Source: JBOGCH01 sp051656645 (GTDB lineage Bacteria > Bacteroidota > Bacteroidia > Bacteroidales > Marinifilaceae). Taken from it: a stretch of 64,000 nt of DNA. The stretch spans positions 1 to 64,000 of the forward strand of contig JBOGCH010000040.1 of assembly GCA_051656645.1 (NCBI GenBank). The letters are read 5' to 3'. Each line of letters opens with the position of its first letter. Within the stretch, counting starts at the first letter, position 1. Position numbers and translations under genes: made by a program. Positions 8,396 through 17,006 of the stretch are shown in pieces. A model generated the notes under the pieces. The model did not search any database, was not told the DNA's origin, and was given only the letters and a program-made list of their open reading frames with translations.

Positions 8396-11200
8396 ATGAC
8401 AACATTTTTATCGCAATTAGCCCTGAGTATTTATACCAAATATGAGGGTAATTTTGAGAACGTAACTGTTATATTTCCGAATAAACGTGCGGGATTATTC
8501 TTGTGCGAAGAGTTAAGTAAATTAACGAAACAGGCACTATGGTTGCCTGACATAATCACTTTAGACGAGTTTATTACGCGTCAGATTGGTTTACGTAAGA
8601 TTGATGAGTTACCACTGGTTATTAAGTTGTATAAAGCATACAGTGAGGTATGTGAACAAGAGGAAAGCTTTGATTCTTTTTATCATTGGGGCAGCATGCT
8701 TTTAAGTGATTTTGACGATATTGACAAGTACATGGTACGTGCTGACGATTTGTTACAAAACTTAGTTGCTTATAAAGATATAGAACATGAATTTCAATAT
8801 CTGACTGAGGAGCAAACAGCCGTAATTAAACAATTTTGGCAATGTTTTAAGGGAGAACAATATAGCTTGGAGCAACAAAAATTTTTATCCGTCTGGGAAT
8901 GCTTACTACCTGCATATAACCGTTTTAGAGAAATGTTATTTGCAGAGCAGATATGTTACAGTGGTATGGGACAACGTTATTTTGCCGAGCATATAGGTGA
9001 TTATAGCATTGAAAATGATATAATCTTTGCCGGATTTAATGCATTGAATTTGTGCGAGAAACATATATTTACCTATTATAAGGATTTAGGTAAAGCATTC
9101 TTTTACTGGGATTATGACAATTATTATTTAAAAAATCCCTATAATGAGGCTGGGCTTTACATTCGAGAGAATATAGAATTGTTTGGAAATGCTTTGCCGG
9201 AAGACGCTTTTGATAACTTGACTACTGTACATAAACAATTGGAATATGTAGCTGTTCCTTCAAACACGGGACAAGCAAAATTACTTAGTACTATGCTAAA
9301 TGAGCAAGACAAGCCGGAGGATACGGCTATAGTACTATGCGATGAAGAATTACTTATTCCTGTTTTAAATTCAATACCTACGGGTGTCCATAAATTAAAC
9401 GTTACTATGGGTTATCCTGCAAGTAAGAGCTCGATTGCCGGATTGCTATTGTTACTGTTGGATCTACAACTGTATATTAAACAAGAAAAAGCTGCTATTT
9501 ATTTTTACTTTAAACCTGTCAATGCAATCTTATCGCATCCTTTACTACAACGCTTATATGCTGATGATTGCCACACATTAATTGAAGATATTAATAAACA
9601 TAATCAGGTATATATTAAACAAGAATCGCTAACAAAGAATCCATTATTTACACAATTATTCTGCAAACAACAACAAGGTATCGTGTCCTACTTAATGGAC
9701 ATTATGGATGGACAAATTGCCCGCTTTAAAGAAACCGAAACGGATTTTATGTTGGAAAAGGAAATTCTGTTTACACTATATACCGGTATTCGAGGCATTG
9801 ACAATATTTTTAGAGAAAGTAATATTGTTCCTGAGGATGAGCTATATATACATATAATCCGCAAATTGATTGATGAAATTACTATACCATTTGAGGGTGA
9901 ACCAATAGAAGGACTACAGTTGATGGGATTAATGGAAACGCGTATGCTGGATTTCAAGAATTTAATAATCCTATCGGCCAATGAAGGTATTTTACCTAAA
10001 GGTGGGACATCACCTTCCTTTATCCCCTACTCTTTGCGCTCGGGATTTGGATTGCCTACGCCCGAACACCAAGATGCTCTATTTGCTTACTATTTTTATC
10101 GTTTAATACAACGAGCCGAAAAAGTTAAGTTACTATACTGTTCAAAAACTAGTGGTTTAACTACCGGCGAGATGAGTAGGTTTATGTATCAGCTTAAGTA
10201 TGAAAGTAATTTACCTATATCTGAACGTACATTGCAAAACAGCATTGATAAAGCAGAGATTGAGCCTATTGTTGTTGAAAAGGACAACAACATAATGGAA
10301 ACAATGACACGCTTCTATAATCCGAATGTGAAAAGTTCCTTTTCTCCTTCGGCATTAAATACATACATGGAGTGTCCACTACGTTTTTACTTTAAATACA
10401 TTGCTGGCGTGAAGGAACCGGAGGAAATAAGTGAAGAACTCGATGCTCGATTACTAGGAACCATTATGCATGATAGTTGCGAGGAAATATATGCTAGGTT
10501 TGGAACAGCTCCGTTCAATGCAGAACAACTACAGGCCCTATATAAAAATGATGTCTTGATTAAAGACACTGTAAAAGAGGTATATCAGAAGATATATGAA
10601 AGTGATGTTATTAATTTACTTGATAGTGGGTTAAATTTGTTAATTCTGGATGTTATAAAAAAGTATATTAAACAGATATTTAAGTACGATGAGCAGTTTG
10701 TTCCTTTTTCCATGATTTCCATGGAAAAGCAATACTATATAGAGTTACCCGTTGGCGATAAACGCGTGCGAATTGGAGGAGCCATTGACCGTGTTGATTC
10801 CACAGGCGGAGTAGTAAGAGTGATTGATTATAAAACAGGTGGTGACGACAATATATTTAAAACCGTTGAATCTTTGTTTGATAAGGACATCGAGAAACGT
10901 AACAAAGCTGCATTTCAAACCATGCTTTACTGCTTGATGTATGAACAGAGTACTGGTTACCAAGGTCCTATCACCCCATGCATCTACAGTGCTAAAAAAT
11001 TATTTGTTAAGGATTATGATTGCCGACTAATTGACGGTAAAGACGCTGTGACTAATTTTGCACAGTACAAAGAAGAATTTACGGACAAACTCACAGAGTT
11101 AATTGCCGAGATTTTAAATCCATCACAAGCCTTTACCCAAACGAGTATAGATAAAAAATGTGAGTATTGCACTTATCGCGGTATTTGCCTAAAGGTTTAG
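8396..11200 (+). CDS. AddB-like PD-(D/E)XK nuclease / inactivated helicase
   Basis: A 934-residue cytosolic protein of the AddB type, expected to act with an AddA helicase-nuclease in double-strand break resection. The N-terminal two thirds is helicase-like without a proper Walker A (the region has VIFPNKRAGLFLCEEL). The C-terminal nuclease domain has SFSPSALNTYMECPLRFYFKY, the catalytic VIDYKTGG at about 808-815 and QTMLYCLMYE. A first Cys in YMECPL plus C..C.....C in CEYCTYRGIC near the end match the AddB Fe-S cluster ligands. The AddA partner is not adjacent. The gene is transcribed alone. Confidence 0.85.
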   Translation: MTTFLSQLALSIYTKYEGNFENVTVIFPNKRAGLFLCEELSKLTKQALWLPDIITLDEFITRQIGLRKIDELPLVIKLYKAYSEVCEQEESFDSFYHWGSMLLSDFDDIDKYMVRADDLLQNLVAYKDIEHEFQYLTEEQTAVIKQFWQCFKGEQYSLEQQKFLSVWECLLPAYNRFREMLFAEQICYSGMGQRYFAEHIGDYSIENDIIFAGFNALNLCEKHIFTYYKDLGKAFFYWDYDNYYLKNPYNEAGLYIRENIELFGNALPEDAFDNLTTVHKQLEYVAVPSNTGQAKLLSTMLNEQDKPEDTAIVLCDEELLIPVLNSIPTGVHKLNVTMGYPASKSSIAGLLLLLLDLQLYIKQEKAAIYFYFKPVNAILSHPLLQRLYADDCHTLIEDINKHNQVYIKQESLTKNPLFTQLFCKQQQGIVSYLMDIMDGQIARFKETETDFMLEKEILFTLYTGIRGIDNIFRESNIVPEDELYIHIIRKLIDEITIPFEGEPIEGLQLMGLMETRMLDFKNLIILSANEGILPKGGTSPSFIPYSLRSGFGLPTPEHQDALFAYYFYRLIQRAEKVKLLYCSKTSGLTTGEMSRFMYQLKYESNLPISERTLQNSIDKAEIEPIVVEKDNNIMETMTRFYNPNVKSSFSPSALNTYMECPLRFYFKYIAGVKEPEEISEELDARLLGTIMHDSCEEIYARFGTAPFNAEQLQALYKNDVLIKDTVKEVYQKIYESDVINLLDSGLNLLILDVIKKYIKQIFKYDEQFVPFSMISMEKQYYIELPVGDKRVRIGGAIDRVDSTGGVVRVIDYKTGGDDNIFKTVESLFDKDIEKRNKAAFQTMLYCLMYEQSTGYQGPITPCIYSAKKLFVKDYDCRLIDGKDAVTNFAQYKEEFTDKLTELIAEILNPSQAFTQTSIDKKCEYCTYRGICLKV

Positions 11201-11232
11201 TAAAAACTTTAGCAAAGATATTGCGCATATAT

Positions 11233-11275
11233 AAAAAGGGAGGTTGTCAAGTAATTCCTGACAACCTCCCTTAAT
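11233..11275 (-). terminator. Terminator between the addB-like gene and DUF3276
   Basis: A 12-bp stem, GGGAGGTTGTCA (11238-11249) with its complement (11259-11270). The minus-strand product ends in TTTTTA, so it serves the DUF3276 gene best. The plus-strand tail is weaker. Confidence 0.8.
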
Positions 11276-11289
11276 CATTTAATTTAATA

Positions 11290-11589
11290 CTAATTATTAC
11301 TTGGCATTCGCCCTTCTAGAGCTGCACGAATAATAGAAACACTTTCCATTAATCCTTCGCCAAATTTCTCGAAATCCTCTTTATATAGGAAAATCTTGTG
11401 CTTATCAAAATTCACATTACCATCCTGATCAAAGCGTTTTTTGCTTTCAGTTATTGTCAAATAGTAATCACCATTACGTGTTGACTTCACGTCAAAGAAA
11501 TAGGTTCTTTTACCTGCTTTCACTGCTTTTGAATAAACCTCCTCGCGAGTATTCGCCACTAATTCTTCATTTTGTTCAAATCCTTCCAT
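11290..11589 (-). CDS. PUR family DNA/RNA-binding protein (DUF3276)
   Basis: A 99-residue protein of the bacterial PUR-alpha-like family common in Bacteroidetes, thought to bind single-stranded nucleic acid. Diagnostic segments are VYSKAVKAGKRTYFFDVKSTRNGDYYLTITESKKRF, followed by KHKIFLYKEDFEKF and a terminal helix. It has its own promoter about 100 bases upstream and a terminator, so it is monocistronic. The cellular role is unknown. Confidence 0.88.
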   Translation of the reverse strand: MEGFEQNEELVANTREEVYSKAVKAGKRTYFFDVKSTRNGDYYLTITESKKRFDQDGNVNFDKHKIFLYKEDFEKFGEGLMESVSIIRAALEGRMPSNN

Positions 11590-11685
11590 AAACTTATCAC
11601 TTATACGCGGTTTACACCATTATAAATTATTTAGATTAGTATCATTTCAACGAACATATAATTACATTCGTTAATATTATTTTTT

Positions 11686-11693
11686 CAAATGTA
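11686..11693 (-). promoter_or_regulatory. -7 element for DUF3276
   Basis: Minus-strand TACATTTG, a perfect TAnnTTTG, about 97 bases before the DUF3276 start. Confidence 0.45.
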
Positions 11694-11769
11694 TAAAAAT
11701 ATAAACACACATAATCATTTTTTAATACATTTTTTTCATTTTTCTGCTATTTAAAGCAGGAAACGTTTT

Positions 11770-11777
11770 TATCTTTG
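11770..11777 (+). promoter_or_regulatory. -7 element for the small membrane protein gene
   Basis: TATCTTTG, the most frequent variant seen in this window, 50 bases before the chosen ATG at 11827. Confidence 0.55.
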
Positions 11778-11826
11778 TGTTAGTTTTTATGTAAAACATT
11801 TGATAATCAACCAAAAGAGGAAAGAT

Positions 11827-12051
11827 ATGCTTACAAATTTAGTGATTACTTTTTTTATCGTATTAGTCATTCTACTGCTATGTATGGCAGGTTTAGGTAT
11901 TGCTATGCTAATTAAAAAAGGTGGAAAGTTCCCTGAAACGCATATAGGACGTAATAAAAACATGAAAGATTTAGGAATTACGTGCGCTCAAACAACAGAC
12001 AGACAAGAACGTGCGAGATACAAACCTATTGAAATTAAGAAAAAACTATAG
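11827..12051 (+). CDS. Small single-span membrane protein, conserved in Bacteroidetes
   Basis: A 74-residue protein with one strongly hydrophobic helix (about residues 5-28). The cytosolic tail KGGKFPETHIGRNKNMKDLG, then ITCAQTTDRQERAR, resembles a small Bacteroidetes family with an FP.T..G.N..M...GI.CA pattern. I choose ATG 11827 because AGAGGAAAG lies just upstream; a longer frame would need TTG at 11800 without a ribosome site. Function unknown. The Cys in the tail is part of the conserved pattern. Confidence 0.7.
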   Translation: MLTNLVITFFIVLVILLLCMAGLGIAMLIKKGGKFPETHIGRNKNMKDLGITCAQTTDRQERARYKPIEIKKKL

Positions 12052-12072
12052 GTAGTAATATTGAAACATTGA

Positions 12073-12112
12073 GATATAGCCAGATAAAGTTTGCTTAACT
12101 TTATTTGGCTAT
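12073..12112 (+). terminator. Probable terminator hairpin
   Basis: ATATAGCCAGATAAAGT pairs with ACTTTATTTGGCTATAT with one wobble. The T-tail is weak, so the call rests on the stem and its place after the small gene. Confidence 0.55.
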
Positions 12113-12125
12113 ATTCATAGTACAT

Positions 12126-12133
12126 TATCTTTG
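12126..12133 (+). promoter_or_regulatory. -7 element nearly abutting the methyltransferase start
   Basis: TATCTTTG ends only four bases before the ATG at 12138. If used, the transcript would be leaderless or nearly so. It also argues that ATG 12138, not the upstream TTG at 12105, is the true start. Confidence 0.5.
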
Positions 12134-12137
12134 CATT

Positions 12138-13307
12138 ATGAAGGAAAAGGAATTTATACAAGAACATTTTAACGACCAAATAGACAAGTTGCTCTTGTCT
12201 GCATCCAAATATCCGGATATAAATATGAATTATGTCGCGGAGCAAATTATGGCAAGACGTAATATCAAAGATAAATTACCTGGCTGGTATGAGAACTGGG
12301 ATATTATTTTTCCGTCGCAAATAGCAACTGAGCAAGCTTCGTCAGAGATTACCGGACGTTATAAACAACAGTTGATTAAAGGCAATAGTATTTGTGATAT
12401 GACCGGAGGTATGGGCGTTGATGTTTCCTTTTTCAGTGAAGTAGCAAAGGAGGTTGTCTACATGGAACGTTTTGAGCATTATGCAAAATGTGCAGAACAT
12501 AATTTTAATGTACTCGGAAGAAATAATATACGAGTATTAAATGGTGACTCTCTTGAACTAGTACATTCAATAAAAGCTGACACCATATATATTGATCCGG
12601 CACGCCGTGGTAATGGAAATAAGCGTTTGTTTGCTTTAACGGAATGCGAACCAGATGTTGTTAATCTTGTTCCTAAATTATTACCTAATGTTCAGCGAGT
12701 TGTCATCAAGGTCTCCCCCATGGCAGATATCAGCGAGTGCATTAGAAGTATGCCGGAGATAAAAGAGGTCCACGTTGTTTCTGTAAAGAATGAGTGTAAG
12801 GAATTACTACTGATAATTGACTCTGAGGAGTCAATTAACTCGAATGGTGTTACAATTGTATGTTATAATTACACGCGCAATGGTGAGGAGATTTTTAAAT
12901 TTAATTGGAAAGAAGAACAAAATAGTACGGCAGCGTTCAGTACACAAATTGGCAACTATATCTATGAACCTAATAGCTCGATACTTAAGGCCGGCGCATT
13001 TAAAAGCATAACTTCACAACTCGCGGTAACTAAATTGCATCAACATTCGCATTTATACACCAGCAATGACATTGTTAGCAACTTTCCCGGTAGAACGTTC
13101 AAGGTTAGTGAGATTATGGAAGCTAACAGCAGATGTTACAAAGAGATTGGCAGGCAATTTCCACAAGCTAATATTACCGTCCGTAATTTTCCAATAACAG
13201 TAGCAGAGATCAGAAAAAAAACTAAAATCAAAGAGGGTGGCGAAGTTTATATTTTTGCAACTACATTAATCGACAATAGACGCTACTTTATTGTAGGCCA
13301 TAAATAG
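12138..13307 (+). CDS. Class I SAM-dependent methyltransferase with THUMP-like domain
   Basis: A 389-residue putative RNA methyltransferase. The SAM-binding motif I is SICDMTGGMGVDVSFFSE, followed by YMERFEHYAKCAEHN, and the catalytic-type motif is IYIDPARRG. A C-terminal THUMP-like segment (from about residue 290) includes NFPGRTFKVSEIM. The Bacteroidetes orthologues are annotated THUMP-like and the substrate is unknown. A start at TTG 12105 is possible but unlikely, since the promoter element lies between the two. It is not obviously co-transcribed with its neighbours. Confidence 0.82.
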   Translation: MKEKEFIQEHFNDQIDKLLLSASKYPDINMNYVAEQIMARRNIKDKLPGWYENWDIIFPSQIATEQASSEITGRYKQQLIKGNSICDMTGGMGVDVSFFSEVAKEVVYMERFEHYAKCAEHNFNVLGRNNIRVLNGDSLELVHSIKADTIYIDPARRGNGNKRLFALTECEPDVVNLVPKLLPNVQRVVIKVSPMADISECIRSMPEIKEVHVVSVKNECKELLLIIDSEESINSNGVTIVCYNYTRNGEEIFKFNWKEEQNSTAAFSTQIGNYIYEPNSSILKAGAFKSITSQLAVTKLHQHSHLYTSNDIVSNFPGRTFKVSEIMEANSRCYKEIGRQFPQANITVRNFPITVAEIRKKTKIKEGGEVYIFATTLIDNRRYFIVGHK

Positions 13308-13394
13308 CGATTTTACTGACATAACTCAACTTTTTCACGATATATTACGTAATGATTATTGATAATTTCTTTGTATGGACAAAGAAATACGATA

Positions 13395-15065
13395 ATGGAT
13401 CATATAACGCAATATATTATGGAACGGAGTTTTTTGTATTACATTGAGCACAGTATTAAAATTCACTGGAATCTACCGGCATTGACCGATTTTGAGGTTA
13501 AAACACTTAGCTATAAAGAGGTTGCCCAAGAGATTGAAAGATTAAGAATTTTATTTGAGAAACTTGAACTCCAACCGGGGGACAGAGTAGGGTTATGCAG
13601 TAGAAATATGTGTAATTGGGGCGTTGCCTTTTTAGCATGTCAAATATACGGCTGCGTAGCTGTACCAATTTTAAATGAATTCCGCCCGGATAATATCCAT
13701 CACATTATTAATCATTGCGATGCGAAGCTCCTATTTATTGGTCGTTCCAATTGGGAAGAGATTGATCACAATGAAATGCCACAATTAAAAGCAGTTGTGG
13801 CTATGGAGGACTTTACTATACGTCAGGCTAAAGAGGAAAAATACAATATAAAGATTGATGCGATTGATGAAGAGTATAAAAAACGCTTTCCAAGCGGTCT
13901 TACCTCGGACATGATTCACTACAGAAGAGATAAAATGGATGAATTATCCATTATCAATTATACCTCTGGAACAACAAGCGCCTCAAAAGGTGTTATGTTG
14001 ACATACCTAAGTATGTGGTCCAACCTACAATGTGCCATAGATAGATTGGGCTATAATGCCAGTGAGAAATTGGTATCCATTCTTACCATGGCTCATATGT
14101 ATGGATTGGCTTTTGAGTTTATCTATCCATTTGTAACTGGAACAGAGGTTTATTTCATTTCTAAGAACCCTGCTCCGAAAGTCATTGCCAAAGTATTCTC
14201 TGAAGTAAAACCACACTTAATTGTTGCTGTTCCTCTTATTATTGAAAAGATAATAAGAAAAATGGTAATGCCAAAGCTTAATAAATTCCATATTAAGTTA
14301 TTTATGCGCATTCCTATTGTCAATAATCAACTCAAAAAAAGTATTAGACAAAAACTGTTGGATGCATTTGGGGGACGTTTTAAGCTTTTATCTGTTGGGG
14401 GCGCTGCTCTAAACCACGAGGTAGAAAGTTTCTTAGCTAGCGTACGCTTTCCATATACAGTTGCATACGGTATGACTGAGTGTGGCCCTGGGATATCATT
14501 CGCAGACTGGCGTATCTTCCGCATTGGGTCATGTGGTAAAGTTGTTGAGCGTATGGAAATGAAGATTGACTCCGAGGATGAACACAACATAGTAGGAGAA
14601 ATCATGGTAAGAGGAGATAATGTAATGACCGGCTACTATAATAACCCAGAAGCTACAGCACATACCATTGATGAAGATGGCTGGTTACATACTGGCGACC
14701 TTGGTGTTTTAGACCATGACGGTTTTCTATATATTAAAGGACGAAGTAAGAACTTGATTCTTGGTCCTTCTGGACAGAACATCTATCCGGAAGAGATTGA
14801 AGATAAGATTAATGTAATGCAATATGTAGCAGAATCGTTGGTATTGGAGAGAGACGGTAAGCTTGTTGCGCTTGTATATCCGGATCCGGACGATGTGAAG
14901 AAAGCAAAATTATCGGCAGAGGCATTAAAAGCATCCTTAGATGAGCAACGCAAGCAATTAAACTTACTTTTACCAGGTTACAGCCAAATTACACGTATGG
15001 AAATACAGGATACAGAATTTGAAAAAACTCCTAAGAAAAGTATTAAACGTTTTATGTACAAATAA
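13395..15065 (+). CDS. AMP-dependent acyl-CoA synthetase, copy 1
   Basis: Long-chain fatty-acid-CoA ligase-type adenylating enzyme, 556 residues. Core motifs are P-loop-like NYTSGTTSASKGVML, YGMTECGPGIS, TGDLG and KGRSKNLILGPSGQNIYPEEIEDKI. It is a tandem paralogue of the next gene; the two align from MERSFLYYIEHS against MEECFLKYVEES. That alignment suggests ATG 13419 as an alternative start, while ATG 13395 is the first ATG in the frame. The substrate could be a fatty acid or another carboxylate. A TTTCTTTG promoter-like element lies at 13366-13373. Confidence 0.85.
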   Translation: MDHITQYIMERSFLYYIEHSIKIHWNLPALTDFEVKTLSYKEVAQEIERLRILFEKLELQPGDRVGLCSRNMCNWGVAFLACQIYGCVAVPILNEFRPDNIHHIINHCDAKLLFIGRSNWEEIDHNEMPQLKAVVAMEDFTIRQAKEEKYNIKIDAIDEEYKKRFPSGLTSDMIHYRRDKMDELSIINYTSGTTSASKGVMLTYLSMWSNLQCAIDRLGYNASEKLVSILTMAHMYGLAFEFIYPFVTGTEVYFISKNPAPKVIAKVFSEVKPHLIVAVPLIIEKIIRKMVMPKLNKFHIKLFMRIPIVNNQLKKSIRQKLLDAFGGRFKLLSVGGAALNHEVESFLASVRFPYTVAYGMTECGPGISFADWRIFRIGSCGKVVERMEMKIDSEDEHNIVGEIMVRGDNVMTGYYNNPEATAHTIDEDGWLHTGDLGVLDHDGFLYIKGRSKNLILGPSGQNIYPEEIEDKINVMQYVAESLVLERDGKLVALVYPDPDDVKKAKLSAEALKASLDEQRKQLNLLLPGYSQITRMEIQDTEFEKTPKKSIKRFMYK

Positions 15066-15106
15066 GGAAATTGAGAAAAATAACTCCATTTTAAAACAAA
15101 AAGCAC

Positions 15107-15114
15107 TATCTTTG
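15107..15114 (+). promoter_or_regulatory. Upstream -7-like element before acyl-CoA synthetase copy 2
   Basis: TATCTTTG lies 125 bases before the second synthetase. A second -7-like element lies closer, at 15202-15209. This one could drive a longer leader that would contain the inverted repeat at 15168-15203. Confidence 0.4.
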
Positions 15115-15167
15115 CCGAATTCGTTATTTATATAGAATCAATAATATGTATCTCGAACATATAAATC

Positions 15168-15203
15168 TACCGGTATAATATCCATTCGCTTACTATACCG
15201 GTA
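15168..15203 (+). promoter_or_regulatory. Inverted repeat, possible operator
   Basis: TACCGGTATA (15168-15177) and TATACCGGTA (15194-15203) form a perfect 10-bp inverted repeat with a 16-base spacer. The right arm abuts and slightly overlaps the -7-like element TATATTTG. The geometry suggests binding of a dimeric regulator controlling the second acyl-CoA synthetase. Confidence 0.5.
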
Positions 15204-15209
15204 TATTTG
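15202..15209 (+). promoter_or_regulatory. -7 element for acyl-CoA synthetase copy 2
   Basis: TATATTTG, a TAnnTTTG match, 30 bases before ATG 15239, beside the TACCGGTATA inverted repeat. Confidence 0.55.
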
Positions 15210-15238
15210 TGGATGGGAGGAAACAAAAAGAAAAATTT

Positions 15239-16885
15239 ATGGAAGAGTGTTTTTTGAAATATGTCGAAGAGAGTATCCATCAAAACTGGAATCGTCCCTC
15301 TTTAACCGATTTCAACGGTCCTACAAGTTCATTTAAAGATGTTGCTCGTAAGATTGCAAAGCTACATATCTTATTTGAAGAGTGTGGGATAAAGAAAGGC
15401 GATAAAATTGCTTTGTGCGGGAGGAATTCAAGTAACTGGGGTATAGCATTTATGGCAACCTTAACATATGGAGCCGTAGTCGTTCCAATTTTACATGAGT
15501 TTAAACCGGATAATGTACACCATATAGTTAACCACTCAGAATCCCGCTTATTATTTGTAGGAGACTATGTTTGGGAAAACTTAGATGTTTCATGCATGCC
15601 TAATATTGATGGTGTTATAAGAATGGAAGATTTTTCTGTTCGAAACGCTAACAATCCTAAAGTATCTGAAGTTCGTCAGCATTTAAATGAATTGTTTGGA
15701 AAGAAATATCCGGAACGTTTCACTGATGAGGATGTTAAATATACCATGGACAATCTTAACGACTTGGCATTAATCAACTACACATCGGGTACTACTAGTG
15801 CCTCTAAGGGGGTTATGTTAACCTACCGTAGTTTATGGTCAAACATGAAATTTGCCGTTGATCATTTTGGTCGAAATCCGGGCGAACAACATGTTTCGAT
15901 GCTTCCTATGGCGCATATGTATGGATTGATGTTTGAGTTCATTTATCAATTTGTGAATGGTACACATATTCACTTCTTGTCGCGCACTCCATCGCCAAAG
16001 ATTATTGCCGATGCATTTGCAACGGTACAACCGGATTTAATTATTGCGGTTCCATTAATCATTGAAAAAATAATCAAGAAAAAGGTATTCCCAACTCTTG
16101 AAAAACCACATATCAAGCTATTAATGAGCTTACCTGTTGTAAATACACAAATCAAAGAGGGTATTCGCAAAAAGGTAGTAGACGCGTTTGGCGGAAAATT
16201 CAAAGAGTTGATTATAGGAGGAGCTGCATTGAACAAAGAGGTTGAGGCATTCCTTATGTCTATCAAATTCCCATTCACCATTGGTTACGGAATGACTGAG
16301 TGCGGCCCACTGATCTCCTATTCACCAGCTAATGAGTTTGTAAAAGGCTCATGCGGAAAAGCTATTCCACGTATGGAAATTAAGATTGACTCTGAAGATC
16401 CGGAAAATGTAGTAGGTGAAATTCTTGTAAAAGGAGATAACGTGATGATTGGCTACTATAAAAATGAGGAAGCCACTCGTGCTACTATTGATAAGGATGG
16501 ATGGCTACATACAGGTGACCTAGGATTACTTGATGCTGAGGGTAATTTATTTATCAAAGGACGTAGCAAAAATATGATTTTGGGTCCATCTGGACAAAAC
16601 ATATATCCTGAGGAAATTGAGGATCAAATTAATAACATGGATTATGTAAATGAGTCTTTAGTTATTGAGCAGGAAGGTCGTTTAGTGGCATTAATAAATC
16701 CCGATTTCGACATGGTCAATGCAGATAACATCCAGGATCAGGACTTAAAAGCACGTTTTGACGCAGAAATTAAAGAATTAAATAAGAGTTTACCTAACTA
16801 TAGTCAAATTGCAGGCGTTAAAATATTCCATGAGGAATTTGAGAAAACACCTAAACGAAGCATCAAACGCTTTCTATATCAATAG
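15239..16885 (+). CDS. AMP-dependent acyl-CoA synthetase, copy 2
   Basis: A 548-residue adenylate-forming ligase, closely related to the preceding gene over its whole length. Motifs are INYTSGTTSASKGVML, GYGMTECGPLISYSP, TGDLGLL and KGRSKNMILGPSGQNIYPEEIED, with the C-terminal lysine region TPKRSIKRFLYQ. I choose ATG 15239 over the upstream GTG 15209 because the promoter element ends at 15209 and a GGGAGGAAA stretch lies upstream. It probably activates fatty acids with CoA. Separate promoters suggest the two paralogues are differently regulated. Confidence 0.87.
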   Translation: MEECFLKYVEESIHQNWNRPSLTDFNGPTSSFKDVARKIAKLHILFEECGIKKGDKIALCGRNSSNWGIAFMATLTYGAVVVPILHEFKPDNVHHIVNHSESRLLFVGDYVWENLDVSCMPNIDGVIRMEDFSVRNANNPKVSEVRQHLNELFGKKYPERFTDEDVKYTMDNLNDLALINYTSGTTSASKGVMLTYRSLWSNMKFAVDHFGRNPGEQHVSMLPMAHMYGLMFEFIYQFVNGTHIHFLSRTPSPKIIADAFATVQPDLIIAVPLIIEKIIKKKVFPTLEKPHIKLLMSLPVVNTQIKEGIRKKVVDAFGGKFKELIIGGAALNKEVEAFLMSIKFPFTIGYGMTECGPLISYSPANEFVKGSCGKAIPRMEIKIDSEDPENVVGEILVKGDNVMIGYYKNEEATRATIDKDGWLHTGDLGLLDAEGNLFIKGRSKNMILGPSGQNIYPEEIEDQINNMDYVNESLVIEQEGRLVALINPDFDMVNADNIQDQDLKARFDAEIKELNKSLPNYSQIAGVKIFHEEFEKTPKRSIKRFLYQ

Positions 16886-16900
16886 GTAAAATCGTACCAA

Positions 16901-16965
16901 AATAGCATAGAGGTTCCTTTAAAATCTAATAGTAGATTAGATTGGGAATCTCTATTTTATTTTAA
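16901..16965 (+). terminator. Terminator after acyl-CoA synthetase copy 2
   Basis: A long interrupted stem: ATAGAGGTTCC with GGGAATCTCTAT, and inside it AATCTAAT with ATTAGATT, ending in a TTTTATTTT tract. Confidence 0.75.
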
Positions 16966-17006
16966 CTAAAATACTATCTTCGTACTATAAAAATAACACA
17001 CAATTT

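Noticed and set aside
11800..11826. TTG 11800 as the start of the small membrane protein
   Set aside because: The sequence AGAGGAAAG before ATG 11827 is a better ribosome site, and the extra residues are polar and not family-like.
15209..15238. GTG 15209 as the start of the second acyl-CoA synthetase
   Set aside because: It coincides with the last base of the -7 element, and the paralogue alignment starts at the ATG.
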